Assembly: GCA_940337035.1 (NCBI GenBank)
Contig: OW679202.1
Coordinates: forward strand, 47,323,763 to 47,387,762
DNA: 64,000 nt
Reading direction: 5' to 3'
Source of the DNA: Agriotes lineatus
Lineage: Eukaryota; Arthropoda; Insecta; Coleoptera; Elateridae
The number at the start of each line of letters is the position of its first letter. Positions within the stretch are counted from its first letter, which is position 1. The notes below the pieces were generated by a model. The model was not told where the DNA came from. It saw only the letters and a list, made by a program, of their open reading frames with translations, and searched no databases. The position numbers were made by a program, and so were the translations under genes. Positions 33,385 to 45,589 of the stretch are shown here, piece by piece.

Positions 33385-35726
33385 TAGACTATAAGAACAC
33401 TACTGCAGGTGGTAGTTCCATTAAAACTAAAAACTGCTATGATTTTAAAGTACTAATGTTAATAAACCTAGGTATATTATTTAGGCCTCTGAGAGCTTTA
33501 GAGAAACAACTAGAAGTATTAACGAAGGTGCAAACTAAAGGCTGAATCCTCTGAACTTTATGATAATATAATTAGTTAAATAGAAACTCGGTCGATTTCC
33601 AGCGAAAGCAATTAGTAGTGTGCAATTTATAAAACGTAATTTGATATTCCATCGGTAACTTTGTTAGTACATCCAGACGTTTGTAAGTCAGCTAAAGTTT
33701 CTATATACCTATAGCTGCAATAACTAGTTTGTTTCCAAAATAGGTTACGTGTTTGTAAGGAAAGTTCTATGTATTTATGTTTTTACAACTGGCACAGAGT
33801 TTATTTTCACTTTCCTTTATGTAGCACACATTTTTTCCCATATAATATGAATGCAGAATGTGAGTTTGAAATAATATGTAAGATTTTTAATGGTCTCTTT
33901 AGAAGTATTTCATTATATTTTAGCCAGTGACTTAACACTGTGTAGTACACATTGAATTAAAATTTTAAGAGGAAAACAACTTATTAGACAACACATTTTC
34001 TGTTTGAAACATATAGTGTGTTTCACTTCTCACATCTACTCTCCGGTATTTGATATGATATTTTTTTACTTTTTTTAAATAATTTTCTACTGAATCACTA
34101 GCTTGCTGCGATCAAAGATAAATATGAAAAATTGAAAAATCATAGTATACTTTGTTTTGTCGATAAAATTTAATAACAAAGTTACCCAGAATCAGGAAAA
34201 TAGTGAAAATACAATATTTTATTCGAAAATATTTCATTGTAAATAATTTATAATATTATAATGTAAAAAATTTAAAATCGATTGTTGTGTTAATAAAGAG
34301 TGCAATGGTAAAAAGTGTGTGAACGGTCAATTAAGTCTACTAACTGCCAATTAAGCGTGATATATCTAAGTAACATGTTAAGTAATGCCTAGACTATGGC
34401 TAATCACTGCTAAAAAGTAAAAATAGTGTGTTTGAAAAAACCGGGGATACGTAACGTTGGTGTACGTATTATTTTGCACACTCGCTGAACGTCAGATTCG
34501 GTGATTAGGCGAAGATTATGCATTGCAAGCGATAAATAACATTACTTTTTTCATGAATTCGTTACATTCGAGGAGACCTTGTCGAAACATCGTACCTGCG
34601 AGTCAACTTAATCTATAGTTTTGCTTTTTCATACTAGTTGACAGTTTTTATTCAGTATCATTTTATTACTTCGCTTAATCGATTCCGTAAGCTCTTACCA
34701 AATCAGATGTGTCTACTTGTACGAACCCGTATACTATTCGTGAATAAACTCTATCGTATCAACTGGTAGATTAACAATTTGAATTTTCGGTTCTTTTTGC
34801 GTTTACCAATCTGGTGTTGTTATTAATGTCTGTTTAAGTTATTATTATCGTCGTTGTATAGATGATGTTTGATAATAGCCGTTGTTTTTTTTCTTTGGGT
34901 ATTTGCTATCTCAGCGATATATCGAATGAAAGAGAGAATTTATCCTTATATGATGCGTAATTATTTGAAAACCAGAAAATGAATCCAACAATGCCACCAG
35001 TACAGTTAGTTTAAGAATATGTGTGAATACAGGTATAAAATATCGTGGATTGGCAGTTTTAAATGCCTCCATATTTAGCTACAAAGACTTGCTGTCCGCA
35101 TATTTTAAGAGTGATAGTGTTGCCGCTATCAGTTCCTCGTTTATTTAGTGTTCATGATCGTGTAATTTAAAAATGTAAGTTCGTACTTGTTAATCTTTAA
35201 TTGTTTTTCTTGTTTTATTCTACGACTTGCCTTACCCCAAGTATCGACTCACCTACTTCCTAGGGTAGGTACACGTACCCCACTTTGGAGACCACCGATC
35301 TGGAATACCCATTTGGTAACTGAAGGAGTCTATAAACCTAATAGTTTTTAAATCCATATCTAAAATTACAGTTTACCTTAAAGAACAGTAACCATTAACA
35401 AACTAACAAATTATATTTAAATTTAGACAAGTATTTCTAAATAACATTTACTTGATATCAACCTACATTGAATAGCCAATATACCAAGGGTTTGTTGCCT
35501 TTTAAGCACTCCGCACATTATTCGGTAGTTTTACAACATCAGCAGAGATTTACACGTAAGAGAAGGAAAAAAGCAGTAATCACTGAGCAACAGCTTAATA
35601 AATATGAAAATTTGTTAAAAACTATTAATTACACTAAATCCGATAACCTAAGTGTGTCTGCGATTATATTTACGCTGCTACTATTCTTATGTTAATTATT
35701 TTTGTATTGTATTTATATTATAACAG
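33385..35726. other. No gene recognised
   Basis: AT-rich, with no domain or repeat family seen on either strand. A GTAAGT donor-like site at about 35174 (AAAAATGTAAGTTCG) could end an upstream non-coding exon of the candidate gene at 35727. Short frames here look random. Confidence 0.3.
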
Positions 35727-35792
35727 GAACACAATGAAGATTAAACTTATTAGATTTTTAAATAAAGATATTGAACCAGTTAACGTAAATGC
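35727..35792 (+). CDS. Candidate first coding exon of an unidentified plus-strand gene
   Basis: A 66-nt segment lies between a good acceptor (TATATTATAACAG) and a perfect donor (GTAAGTTT). It holds an ATG at 35734 in context ACACAATGA and then codes MKIKLIRFLNKDIEPVNVN plus two bases of a split codon. No in-frame stop occurs before the donor. The protein start is not recognised and no downstream exon was found, because the sequence beyond is filled by LINEs. It could be chance; the case rests on splice-site quality and the upstream donor near 35174. Confidence 0.3.
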
Positions 35793-36187
35793 GTAAGTTT
35801 AATTTTCTTTTCTCTTTGTAAGTTCAATAGAGGCATATATGAATACCGCTATTGAACATTTTATCGGCGGACGAGTTAGATTGTAGCTAGACAATAGCCC
35901 CTTTGTATAAACTGCAAGCTTGCAACCTTGAACGCACGTGGCTTGCTGCCTCGAGCTTCCTTTAGAGATAACGCTTATCTTAGCTGATAAAGCAATACTA
36001 TTATATACAAGTAGTTTGAACCTTTAAGTTAAGTTGCAGTTGGTTTATATCCTAGCTAGATGTAAGATATTGTCTGGCGGCTAGCTGTGTGCTTCCAATG
36101 TTATATTTCATTGTAAAATAAAAATAAACGTTTTTTAAAAAGTCGTTTCGGCGGCCTTTTAATAAAACTCGCAGCTAACTTAACAAT
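35793..36187. other. No gene recognised
   Basis: Non-coding. It contains AAAATAAAAATAAACG near 36115 and ends where the next LINE begins abruptly at about 36188. Confidence 0.3.
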
Positions 36188-38993
36188 CCCATAAAAGTTC
36201 ACCTGTTCCATGGTGGAACACCGAATGCTACGAGGCACTTAAATTAAGTAAACAGGCATATAATCGATTAAAACGATATCATTCTATCTAAAATCTGCTA
36301 GAATTCAAAAAACTCAAAGCAAAAGCACGCTATGTAATAAAAAAAGCAAAGAAAGACTCGTGGGCTAAATACACTTCCTCTATAAATAATTCCACACCTA
36401 TAAGTGAAGTTTGGCAGAAGATAAGAAAATTGAAAGGTGTAGATACACCTAGACGAATTACACTAGTGAATCGTAATGATCGTATTATTACAACAGAAAC
36501 GGAGAGTCGAAATTTTAGCCGATAATTATGACAATTATAGTGAAGAGTTTCTTAAATATAAGCAAAAAGAAGACAGAGATGAAATCACACACATAACACA
36601 TGATTTCCAACAAATGAATGTACCCCTAACTTACGGAGAAGTTGAAGATGTTTTAGATATGTGCAAAAACACTACCCCAGGACCAGAAGGTATATACTAC
36701 ATATTTCTCAAAAAACTACCCAAAACTGCGAAAGAATATTTGCTCAAAATTTACAACTTAATTTGGACTAGTCATCAGTTTGCTAAGAAATGGACAGAAG
36801 CTACCATACTGCCAATACTAAAACAAAGTAAACCCCAAGACCAAATATCATCCTACAGACCCACATCTCTCACGTGCACAATGTGTAAAGCATTAGAAAA
36901 AATAATAAATAACAGGCTAGTTTGTGTTTTAGAAAATAAAGATCTGTTAAACCCAGCTCAATGTGGTTTTCGCAAATCTCGGTCAACAAACGATAATATA
37001 ATCAATCTGGAAACAGAAATTCAAGAAGCATTTGCTAACAATCAAAAATTAATTGGAGTATTTTTGGATATAGAAAAAGCTTTTGATATGACATGGCGGT
37101 ATGGCATACTAAAGAAGTTGTATGTTTGGGGGTTTCGAGGAAATATTATAGCGTTTGTTAAAACTTTTCTGGAAAACAGCACCTTTTCAAGCACAAGAAC
37201 ACTACAAAACGGAACACCGCAAGGATCTGTAATAAGCACGACTCTATTTTTAATCGCTGTAAATGGCATCATCCAAGATGTAAAGCCCCCAGTAAAAGAG
37301 TTTGTTTGCAGATTATGTAGTTATATATGCTAAAGGGAAAACCTTAAATACACTTCAGAACTTATTACAAAATGCTATCGACAAAATGGAAGAGTGGGTC
37401 AAAACAACTGGTTTTAAATTTTCCACAGAAAAGACCAAATGCATTCTGTTTTCTAAAAGAGCGCCGAATATAATACCAACGCTGAAGCTGAATAACACAG
37501 TACTCCAATTTGTAAGCAAAATAAAATTTCTTGGTGTAATATTTGATAAAAGATTAACCTGGAAAGCCCATATAAATCATGTAAAACAGACTTGTTCAAC
37601 AAGGCTGGGATTGATGAAAACACTAGCAAATCATCACTGGGGAGCAGACACAAACAAATTACTACATATATACAGAAGCCTAGAAGGATTGATTACGGAA
37701 TTACTGCTTATTCTAGCTGCAGAAAAACCTACTTTAAAGTAATTAAGACAATTGAAAACACAGCATTAAGAATTGCCATCGGAGCCTTTCGCCCCAACCA
37801 ATAGAACAACGCATCAAACAGCTATCTCTTTTTTCGTATTTCAATATCCCAAAAAATCCCAGTTATACCAATACTTTCTCAAACCGTTATAAAATAGTTT
37901 ATCAGCTAAATAAAAATGTCCAACCCCCATTCTACCAACGCATTAATGCCTATCTTGAAGAAATTCACTATGAAATTCCACCTATTCCTTTTACTCGTGA
38001 AACCTCTGTTTCACCATGGACTATCGCTCTACCAATAATAGATACCCCCCTAACCAGCTATAATAAAAGGGAAACTCACTCCATCGTAATTCGTCAGCCA
38101 TTCTATCAATTACAAAGGAAATATGCAAGCTCTACGTTTATATATACGGATGCATCGAAAACTGAAGAAAGCGTGGGGTCTGCCGTGGTAATGTCAAACC
38201 AAACGTTCTACTATCGTATTCCAAACATATGCAGCACCTTTACAGCGGAGTTATATGCCATACAACAGGCTCTACACCACGTGTCACACACACCTATGCA
38301 GAGATATGCAATTTGCACCGACTCGTTAAGCGCAATCCAGGCAATCCAGCAAACACACTATTCCTCAAGTCCAATGATTCAAAACGTTAAAACACAAGTA
38401 TCTAATTTATTAAGTCATGGAAAGGAAATAGTGATGATCTATGTACCATCCCATATAGAAATAAGAGGAAATGAAAAAGCCGATAAAGCAGCACGTGATG
38501 CAACTTTAAGACCTACACAAGTAAACAACATTCACACAATTGGTGACATCAAAAACCATTTTTAACTAAAGATACAAGAAATATGACAAAGCAAGTGGAA
38601 CCTAAGTGCAACTAAACTTAGAGAAATTATTCCTGATGTTGATCATTCTCTGCCGCTACCCGCGTAAGTGAGAGTTACAAGAATCAGAATAGGTCACACC
38701 AAATTTACCCATGGATACATATTTAGTGGAGAAAGACAACTCATATGTAATGCATGCCAAATTACGAATACAATCAAACATATACTCGTGAAATGTCCGA
38801 AATATGCTGTACAACGCAGAACAAGTAAGATACCTGCCGATATAAACGAAGCAATTGGTGACACCCCTGAAAATGTACGAAGATTAACCAACTTTTTGAA
38901 ATATATAAATATGTATAATGAATTGTAAATTATAAATAAACTGTACCATATGAGATAATGACCCATAGTGGTCGATACTAATAATAAAAAAAA
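36188..38993 (+). pseudogene. LINE of the I/Nimb type with RNase H, 5'-truncated
   Basis: Plus-strand ORF2 remains in order. The linker contains PVPWWNTECYEALKLSKQAY. The RT in 36476-37333 contains YRPTSLTCTMCKALEKI, VFLDIEKAFDMTW (motif A) and LQNGTPQGSVISTTLF (motif B). After a frameshift, FADYVVIYAKG is motif C with YV replacing the second Asp. A second part covers the thumb, FLGVIFDKRLTWKAHI. An RNase H domain at 38140-38565 has YTDASKTEESVGSAVV, AELYAIQQAL, CTDSLSAIQAI and VPSHIEIRGNEKAD. A zinc-knuckle-like CNACQITNTIKHILVKC closes it at 38738-38790. The 3' end has a TAA-rich tail near 38980, as in I elements. At least three frame breaks are present; endonuclease and ORF1 are missing. 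Confidence 0.85.
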
Positions 38994-38997
38994 ATAA

Positions 38998-40700
38998 TGG
39001 TAAATACTTATGGAAGATGATTAACAGATTAGGTTTTCATAGTTCATACAAAAATGTATCATGTTTCCCAACAACTTTAACAATCTTAATGCTGCGAATA
39101 AATTTGTTTTCGAATCCGTTGAACATATTATTAATCCAGACACTGATATAGACTTAATCGAGTTTTATAAAAACAATGTTAAAAATGGTATTAATGATGA
39201 ATTGAATTTTATTGAGGAATATGATATATGTGAAGTTATCAAAACGATTCGGTCCAATGCCATGGGTGTTGATGGTATAAACTTGAATATGTTACAGCTG
39301 TGTTTTGCAGAAACACCGTATTTGATGCATTTCATTAATACTTTTAAAGAACAGTTTTCCAAACATGTAGAAAGCTGCCAATGTTTTACCAAAAGTCAAA
39401 AGTTCTATGGAATACAAAGAGCTCTTCAGATAAGGCAACGCCTTGATACATTTTATATATTACCACAGACTCAATCCAGGTTTAGGACAAGTTATAGTTG
39501 CTCTACTGCCCTTCTTAACGTCACGGATGGAATTATTAAATCTTTAGACTATTATGATGCCACAATTTTAGTATCTTCTTGACTTTCGCAAAGCATTTGA
39601 TACCATCAAACATAGTATGTTGCTTGCTATAATGCATTACTTAGGATTTAGTCAACGTTCACTAGAATTAATTTCAAATTATTTGACGGGTAGAACGCAC
39701 TTAAATAACTATCGCACTTAAATAACCTTTCAGATTATAAAACGGTTAACTACGGTGCCCCGCAAGGTTCTATACTAGGGGCCTTTGCTGTTTATCTGTT
39801 ACACCCATTTCTTACCCCCAGTCTTTAAATATGCCAAAATTGATGTATACGCAGATGATACCCAATTCAATTTAGATTTCAGTACTAGCTGCAGTGATGT
39901 TATAGATGCTATGGGTAAGCTAAAAGATGACCTGCGAAATATTATTAAACTGTGCGAACAGCATTCACTTTTTATAAACCCACAAAAATCCAAAGTTATG
40001 TTACTTTGCCAAAAAATATATTAGACATTTGCTAATACCGTTAAATGATATGTGAATTGCTGGAAATACATTATCTATCGTGGACTATTGCAGGAACCTT
40101 GGGTTAATAATTGATTCTAAGCTTAGATTTAACAATGTGTGTAAGCAGATTAAAAAAAAATCTAAATTTGTTATATGCCAACAGGCACTTTCTGAATACA
40201 AAAACTAAAACTATCCTCTGTGATTCCTTACTTTTAAGTCAATTTAATCACGGTGATACTGTATGTGGCCCCTGTTTGGACGTTATCACCTCGTATTTAA
40301 TCCAAAAAGTGCCAAAACTCTTGCCTTAGATTTATTTTTACTTTACGTCGAAGAGATCACCTACATCATGGGTTAAAAATGTTGCAATGGCTTAATACGA
40401 CACAGCGACAAAAATTTCATTTTGCTACACTATGTTATAGGATTGTCACAAATTTTGCTCCACCATTGTACATTGTACATAAAATTCCGAACAGATGTGA
40501 ATTCCATTAATATTGAATATAGAGGGAAAATATCTCCACCCATCCATAAATAAATTTTATATGAAAGACAAAATTTACAACTCTTTTACTGCTACTACTG
40601 TTTTAAGAATGGATAGAGTCTAAAAATTGTAAAGACATTAACTTCAAGAAAACAGCTAAATTCTTTTGAAAGTTTGACCATTTTTAGGAATCAAGATGGT
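38998..40700 (+). pseudogene. LINE (Jockey/CR1-like), heavily frameshifted
   Basis: It begins right after the A/TAA-rich tail of the preceding LINE. It reads YLWKMINRLGF, FIEEYDICEVIKTIRSNAMG, then FRTSYSCSTALLNVTDG. After frame changes come DFRKAFDTIKHSML (motif A), YGAPQGSILG (motif B) and VYADDTQFNLDF (motif C, intact YADD). The C-terminal part, with MKDKIYNSFTATTVLRM, runs to about 40700. There is no endonuclease. Several frameshifts make it inactive. Confidence 0.78.
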
Positions 40701-41465
40701 AAACTTTTGAACAACGATGCGGGACCCATTTCCCACTCTGATCTTTACTCTCTATTGAAGTTGACACCTGATTGGTCGCTTAGAGCACGCCCTTTGGGTC
40801 AGATAGTATAAATAACTTTAGAATGCACAGGAGTGCTGACTTTCCCGGGTGATTTAGGAAAGAACGTGTCTTCGACCAACTTTGTCGTGAGTAATTTCTC
40901 TCCAAGGCTATTGAAAATGACATCTTAGCTGTCGAAATACGTAATTAGCGATTGTTAAATATTTGTGTGGTTAGAGGTTCTTAAGGAATTGTGATCAGAT
41001 TCAAACCACAGGCTCCAGCAGTGTTTTATTTAATTTCCGTTGATAATCAAAGGGGATAGAGATATGGCCCTAGTCTCATTGTCGCCCGGTATGAGTCAGA
41101 ACAAATGCCAGAACTGCAAGAGTATTTTATTGTAATGTACTGTATATAACATTTCTATAAACATCTTAATGGACAAAATCAGCGTAGCTACTGAAATCAT
41201 AGAGGTTAAAATGAAGGATGTAGAAAAGATACATCTTCAATCTGTCGTTAGACAGATTATGGAAAAAATGTTGGGAGTGCAATACTGCAATATACTAAGT
41301 ATCCGTGAATTTCCAACGGGCATAGGAACATCAATAGAACAGATTGTCTGATGCAGTAGAAGAACCAGACATTCCTCATAAATTTATTAGGATATGAAAT
41401 TACTACTATTATCCCACGCCATCAGGTTAAAATAAGAGGGATGTACAGTATTTATTGTCCATAGC
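40701..41465. other. No gene recognised
   Basis: Non-coding as far as can be seen. A 60-codon frame at 41169 has no recognisable homology. Confidence 0.3.
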
Positions 41466-41469
41466 ATAG

Positions 41470-42150
41470 AATACAACATTATTTTTCAACATAATCCCCT
41501 TGAACGTGGAGACACTTATTCCAACTATGTTCAAGCATAGCAACACCTTTCTTGAAAAACTCGGAGTCTTGATCACAGAAGAAGTCCTGCAGTGCTGTCA
41601 TAACAGCGTCATCGCTCTCAAATTTTGTTCCCCCATGACTCTCTTTTAGCTTTGGAAATAAATAAAAATCAGTAGGGTGGATGCTCCATAACTTCAAACC
41701 CAGCGTCATGAATTGCATTCATAGAAATAAAGCTCTTATGAATTGGGACGTTGTCTTGATAAAAGAGAGTTCCGCGTGGAAGCTTTCCTCTTCTTGTTTC
41801 TTTAATGCAATCACGAAGTTTTGTAACTAATGCTGCATAATATTGACCAGTGATTGTGTGGCTGCGTTCCAAAAAATCTACCAGTAAAATTCTTTCGGCA
41901 TCCCAAAAAACTGTAGCCATTATCTTGCCCGCTGAAGCCTGTACACGAAATTTGCTTGGAGAGATCCTGCATGACGCCACTCCATACTTTCTTCGAAGTG
42001 ATGAACCCAAGTTACATCAACCGTAACAAAGCGATCGAGGACACGTTAAGGAGTACGGTTAAACAAGGCTAAATTGGCTATTGAAGAAGTGACTCCCACA
42101 CGCTTTTGTTCGGGTGTCAAAATTCGGTGTACCCATCTTGCTGACACTTT
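41470..42150 (-). pseudogene. Mariner transposase, C-terminal two thirds, frameshifted
   Basis: The minus strand reads VTWVHHFEESMEWRHAG (split over frames), then KFRVQASAGKIMATVFWD with the first catalytic Asp, and LFYQDNVPIHKS with the second. After a frameshift near 41690 come HPTDFYLFPKLKESHGGTKF (third acid) and HSWNKCLHVQGDYVEK, the classic mariner C-terminus. The N-terminal DNA-binding part is cut at about 42150, where a LINE tail begins. It belongs to the canonical mariner group, distinct from the elements at 11.3 and 27 kb. Confidence 0.85.
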
Positions 42151-43135
42151 TTTTTTATAGCCATACTCTACCCAGATGTCCATTTCTGGATATAGGCCTC
42201 CCCTAGGCGTCGCCATGTGTCTCTATCTTGCGCTGTGCGGCGCCACATTAGTCCCGCATGTTTTTTAAAATCATCTCCCCATCTCATTTGGGACCTTCCT
42301 CTTTCTTGTTTGCCGTCGTATGGGCGCCAACTTTGGATTACTTTATTCCACCGTTCGTCCTGCTGTCGTTCAGTGTGACCAGCAAATTTCCATTTTAGCT
42401 TTGCCGTCTGTTCTGCTTAGATGTGTTTCTAATCCATACATTGCGTTTTCGATCTCTCAGCGTTATTCCTATCATCTGCCGCTCCATATCTCTTTGACTT
42501 TTTTTCAATTTATCCATTATTTGTTTTGTTAGTGTCCATGTTTGTGCCCCATATGTTAGGACGGGCAGAATACAGGAATTGTATACTCTAGTTCTTAGAT
42601 GCAGAGAAATATTCTTGTTCTTTAGGACGTGCGATAGTTTACCGAATGCCATCCATCCTAACTTGTTTCGCCGACTTATTTCTGCTGTCTGATTTTCTTT
42701 GGATATCTTTACTAATTGTCCCAAATATACATATTCTTTGACGTATTCTAATGTTTTTGTGTCTGACAGCGTAATGGGATGTTCTTCTGAGTTGGTCATT
42801 GCTTTGGTTTTTGAAAGATTCATTCTTAAGCCTTTGATTTCTGACGCTTGTTGTAATTGGTTGACTATGGCACTTAAGTCTTCATGATTATCAGATATGA
42901 GTAGAATATCGTCTGCAAATCTGAGATGATTTAAGCGTTTGCCGTTGATCGATATTCCTTTGTTGTCCCAGTCCAACGATTTAAATATGTCCTCTAGTGC
43001 TAGGGTAAACATCTTAGGCGAAATGGTATTGCCTTGACGCACACCTCTTTCGATTTTAATAGGTTTCGTCTTTAAGTTTTCATCTAGTTGTACAGTTATG
43101 GTTGCATCTTTGTAAATATTCTCTTGGCAGTTTGC
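42150..43135 (-). pseudogene. RTE/BovB-like LINE 3' half
   Basis: Minus strand. YKDATITVQLDENLKTKPI and IERGVRQGNTISPKMFTLAL hold RT motif B. LNHLRFADDILLISDN holds motif C with an intact ADD. Then come LSKTKAM, YVYLGQLVKI and the thumb LPVLTYGAQTWTLTK. After a frameshift the tail reads ERSQMRWEDDFKKHAG and AQDRDTWRRLGEAYIQKW. One 215-codon stretch is uninterrupted. The 5' part, including motif A and the endonuclease, is missing. Confidence 0.85.
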
Positions 43136-44050
43136 TTGTCAATGAAATAACAAAACAAGTGCGGTTACTAGGGACAACATATTCCAAAGCCATCTATGTT
43201 AGGGACAACAAATACTGTACATCTCTCGTACCATAACCGACCTGTTCATCATAGACTAAAGGTTAAGATAGAGAGATGTGTTAGAAACAGTGATCTTTAA
43301 CTTAATGTTAGATATATATGGCTACACAAACTAATGCACAAATCGTATCAAGAGGGTGGATGTGCTAATGATCTGAAAGTAATAGCAAGAACCGTTAGTT
43401 GTTTGAAGTATTCAGGAAGTTGAAAACAACTTCTCGAAAAGTAAGGCACTAATTCAATGAAAGTAAATCAGAGTGTAGCATCGAAATATAGAGGTAGCCC
43501 AACTAAACGATAATAACCATCAGACGCGAGCAATGCGACAAAAGGTAATCTCAGGCAACTGGGCTTAGTATACACTATAAAACAGTTTTAAATCAAAATT
43601 AACAAGTAGTGAGTATATAAAACGATAGTAATGCCAGTGTTTACACGTCAAAATTAAAATTGGGTAGTGGCAAGATTTTGAGCTTTGAGATTTGAGAATA
43701 CTTGATATATGAGATATATGAGACAACAATAGAATGAGGTATAATCACGAGCTGGCGCACTGTATAAAATCCCAGACGCAGTCAATCATACTCATTCTTC
43801 TTTTTTTTTCCATTTCGAGATAGCCATATTGCCTGTTTCTGTAACAATACTTTCATATAATTTGGCGGCTTTGTGCCCATCCAGGTATTCTTTTCCATAG
43901 AGAAATTGTGTTTTAAGAATTTTAGGCATTGGTTTCCTATCTCGCCGTTTGGAATTGTGTTCATACTATTTTTTCCTACAACATGTTCAGTTAAAATCCA
44001 TCATTGGTCCAGTAAAGAATTATTCAAAAACATAATTATAAATAATTACC
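43136..44050. other. No gene recognised
   Basis: AT-rich and non-coding. A T-run at 43799-43810 on the plus strand precedes a 60-codon minus frame with no recognisable family. Confidence 0.3.
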
Positions 44051-44054
44051 TGCA

Positions 44055-44275
44055 CACGTAAGGCTTTTATCCTGTTGTTTCACAAACCGACGTATACCCT
44101 CCTCATATACGAGTAGTTCTTGTGGCTGCTGATTTAAGAATTATTTTGCAGCGTTTTGTACTTCTGCTTCCGACTTAAAACGCCGACCTTTTACCGCCTT
44201 TTTTATCGGTCCAAAAATATGTAAATCGCAAGGCTAAAAGAAAGCCAATTTCGATATTTTTACTCCACTATGTCA
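44055..44275 (-). pseudogene. Mariner transposase C-terminal fragment
   Basis: The minus strand reads SGVKISKLAFF, a stop, CDLHIFGPIKKAVKGRRF, KSEAEVQNAAK, then QQDKSLTCAGNYL. This is the last part of a mariner transposase (consensus PCDFHLFGPLKKAVKGRRF). It contains stops and is only about 70 codons long. It differs from the copy at 41.5-42.1 kb. Confidence 0.7.
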
Positions 44276-44284
44276 TCATCATCT

Positions 44285-44640
44285 ACAATGTGGTCCGCCT
44301 TAGTTATCCATGTTGGAAATAGTCCTCGTCCATTGTCTTTCAAATCTGGCGATCTTTTGTGCCTTCCTTATCAATCTCCAGTCGTCTGATGTCGTTTACG
44401 CAGCTCTTGGTTGGACATGCTCTTCATCGTTGGTTGGCACGTGGTCTTCACTACAGCATCTCTTTTGGTCATCGGCTATCTTCCATCCTCGGCATGTAGC
44501 CGGCCTAAAATCGACCACGTTACTTACTTGTGTCTTTTTCTGTACCCATTTATGCGGTTGCGCAGTGTTGCACCAAACATTATTTTCTCCATGTACTTTT
44601 GCCCTCTGAATTTCTCAGCAGACTGCTTTGTAGGTGGCAA
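44285..44640 (-). pseudogene. LINE C-terminal fragment
   Basis: The minus strand reads YMEKIMFGATLRNRINGYRK, then VTWSILGRLHAEDGR and SMSNQELRKRHQTTGDW across frames. This is like RTE-type tails (usually ..MERKMLG.TLRDRI..). It ends shortly before the Gypsy insertion at 44696. Confidence 0.45.
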
Positions 44641-44813
44641 GACACGCTACTCAAAGACGTTTACTTTTAGATAGACCGGTAATTTAGATTGCAAGTGTCA
44701 CCACTGGGTTTAAAACACTGGATTGTTTGTGAATAAAATCCGTGACGCACTGTACAATTACACTAAGGCGCAAGAGTCAATTATAAAGTCTTAAGTTACA
44801 GTAAATAAATATG

Positions 44814-44819
44814 TTTATT
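44814..44819 (-). promoter_or_regulatory. Polyadenylation signal AATAAA in the LTR
   Basis: TTTATT on the plus strand reads AATAAA on the element strand. It lies about 120 nt before the LTR end, downstream of the TATA box, a sensible place for R/U5 processing. Confidence 0.5.
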
Positions 44820-45381
44820 ATAATCAGCAGATCAACACATCAATGTAAACGTACATGTACATACGGCTACAAGGTGAAATGAAATAAAGTCCGTGTATGG
44901 CACAGATGGCGTTAGCAGCCGAGCAGCGTGACTAACGCAGTGCCACACACGAGACAATACACAAGCACAAGTATATGCACAATAGGTGTGTGACACAAGT
45001 GATGCAATCTGCAGAGTGGCGGGATCGCGGTCACAGTGCCACACAAAAAATACACACAAAGAAAACAAATAGAATAGAACAATGTATATACAAGACTAAG
45101 ACTAAAGAACTTAAATCTAACTTACTTGCTAAACTACGCTAAGGTCCTACGCTAACACAACACTATCAAGCGTGTGAGATGTCGCTCTATGGCGGCGAGG
45201 GAAGCGTCGCGATCCGGCGACGGCTATGACGCGCTCCGGCGTCGAGGAACGGCGATGTCGTGGACCCCAGATGTCCGGACGTTGACGACGGCACGGGACG
45301 GCAGCTGCACAGCTCGGCGTCTCCCGTGGTCGGACGTCGGTCACGGCGAAGATCCAACGGCAAACGACAAACGGAGGAGTT

Positions 45382-45423
45382 GCTACTACTCAAGCCTCAA
45401 TCTGTCTAATCTTGAGTAGTAGC
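45382..45423 (-). other. Perfect 13-bp hairpin in LTR (transcript leader)
   Basis: GCTACTACTCAAG and its exact reverse complement CTTGAGTAGTAGC are separated by 16 nt. The same hairpin is at 50578-50619 in the other LTR. It lies about 60-105 nt downstream of the TATA box on the element strand, so it should be near the 5' end of the RNA and repeated near its 3' end. Confidence 0.75.
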
Positions 45424-45479
45424 TGCCTTCTGCGTCTTAAGCGACCGCCAAGAAGTGATTTTGCTGTCGGAGTGCCGTA

Positions 45480-45487
45480 TATTTATA
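45480..45487 (-). promoter_or_regulatory. TATA box of the LTR promoter (3' LTR copy)
   Basis: The element strand reads AGTATAAATATACGG. The active copy in the 5' LTR is at 50676-50683. Confidence 0.55.
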
Positions 45488-45589
45488 CTATCTCGTCCAG
45501 GCGGCCGAGGCTCCTATTGGTGGACGGGGTAACTCTTAATGAGCCATCATTCCTGGAGGCTCCACCCCAAAGTTGGAAGCTGAGCGAGT

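Noticed and set aside
45174..45419. Arg-rich 81-codon frame present in both LTRs of the Gypsy element
   Set aside because: It overlaps antisense frames in a GC-rich LTR, and the leader hairpin lies within it. No homology or start context supports a protein.
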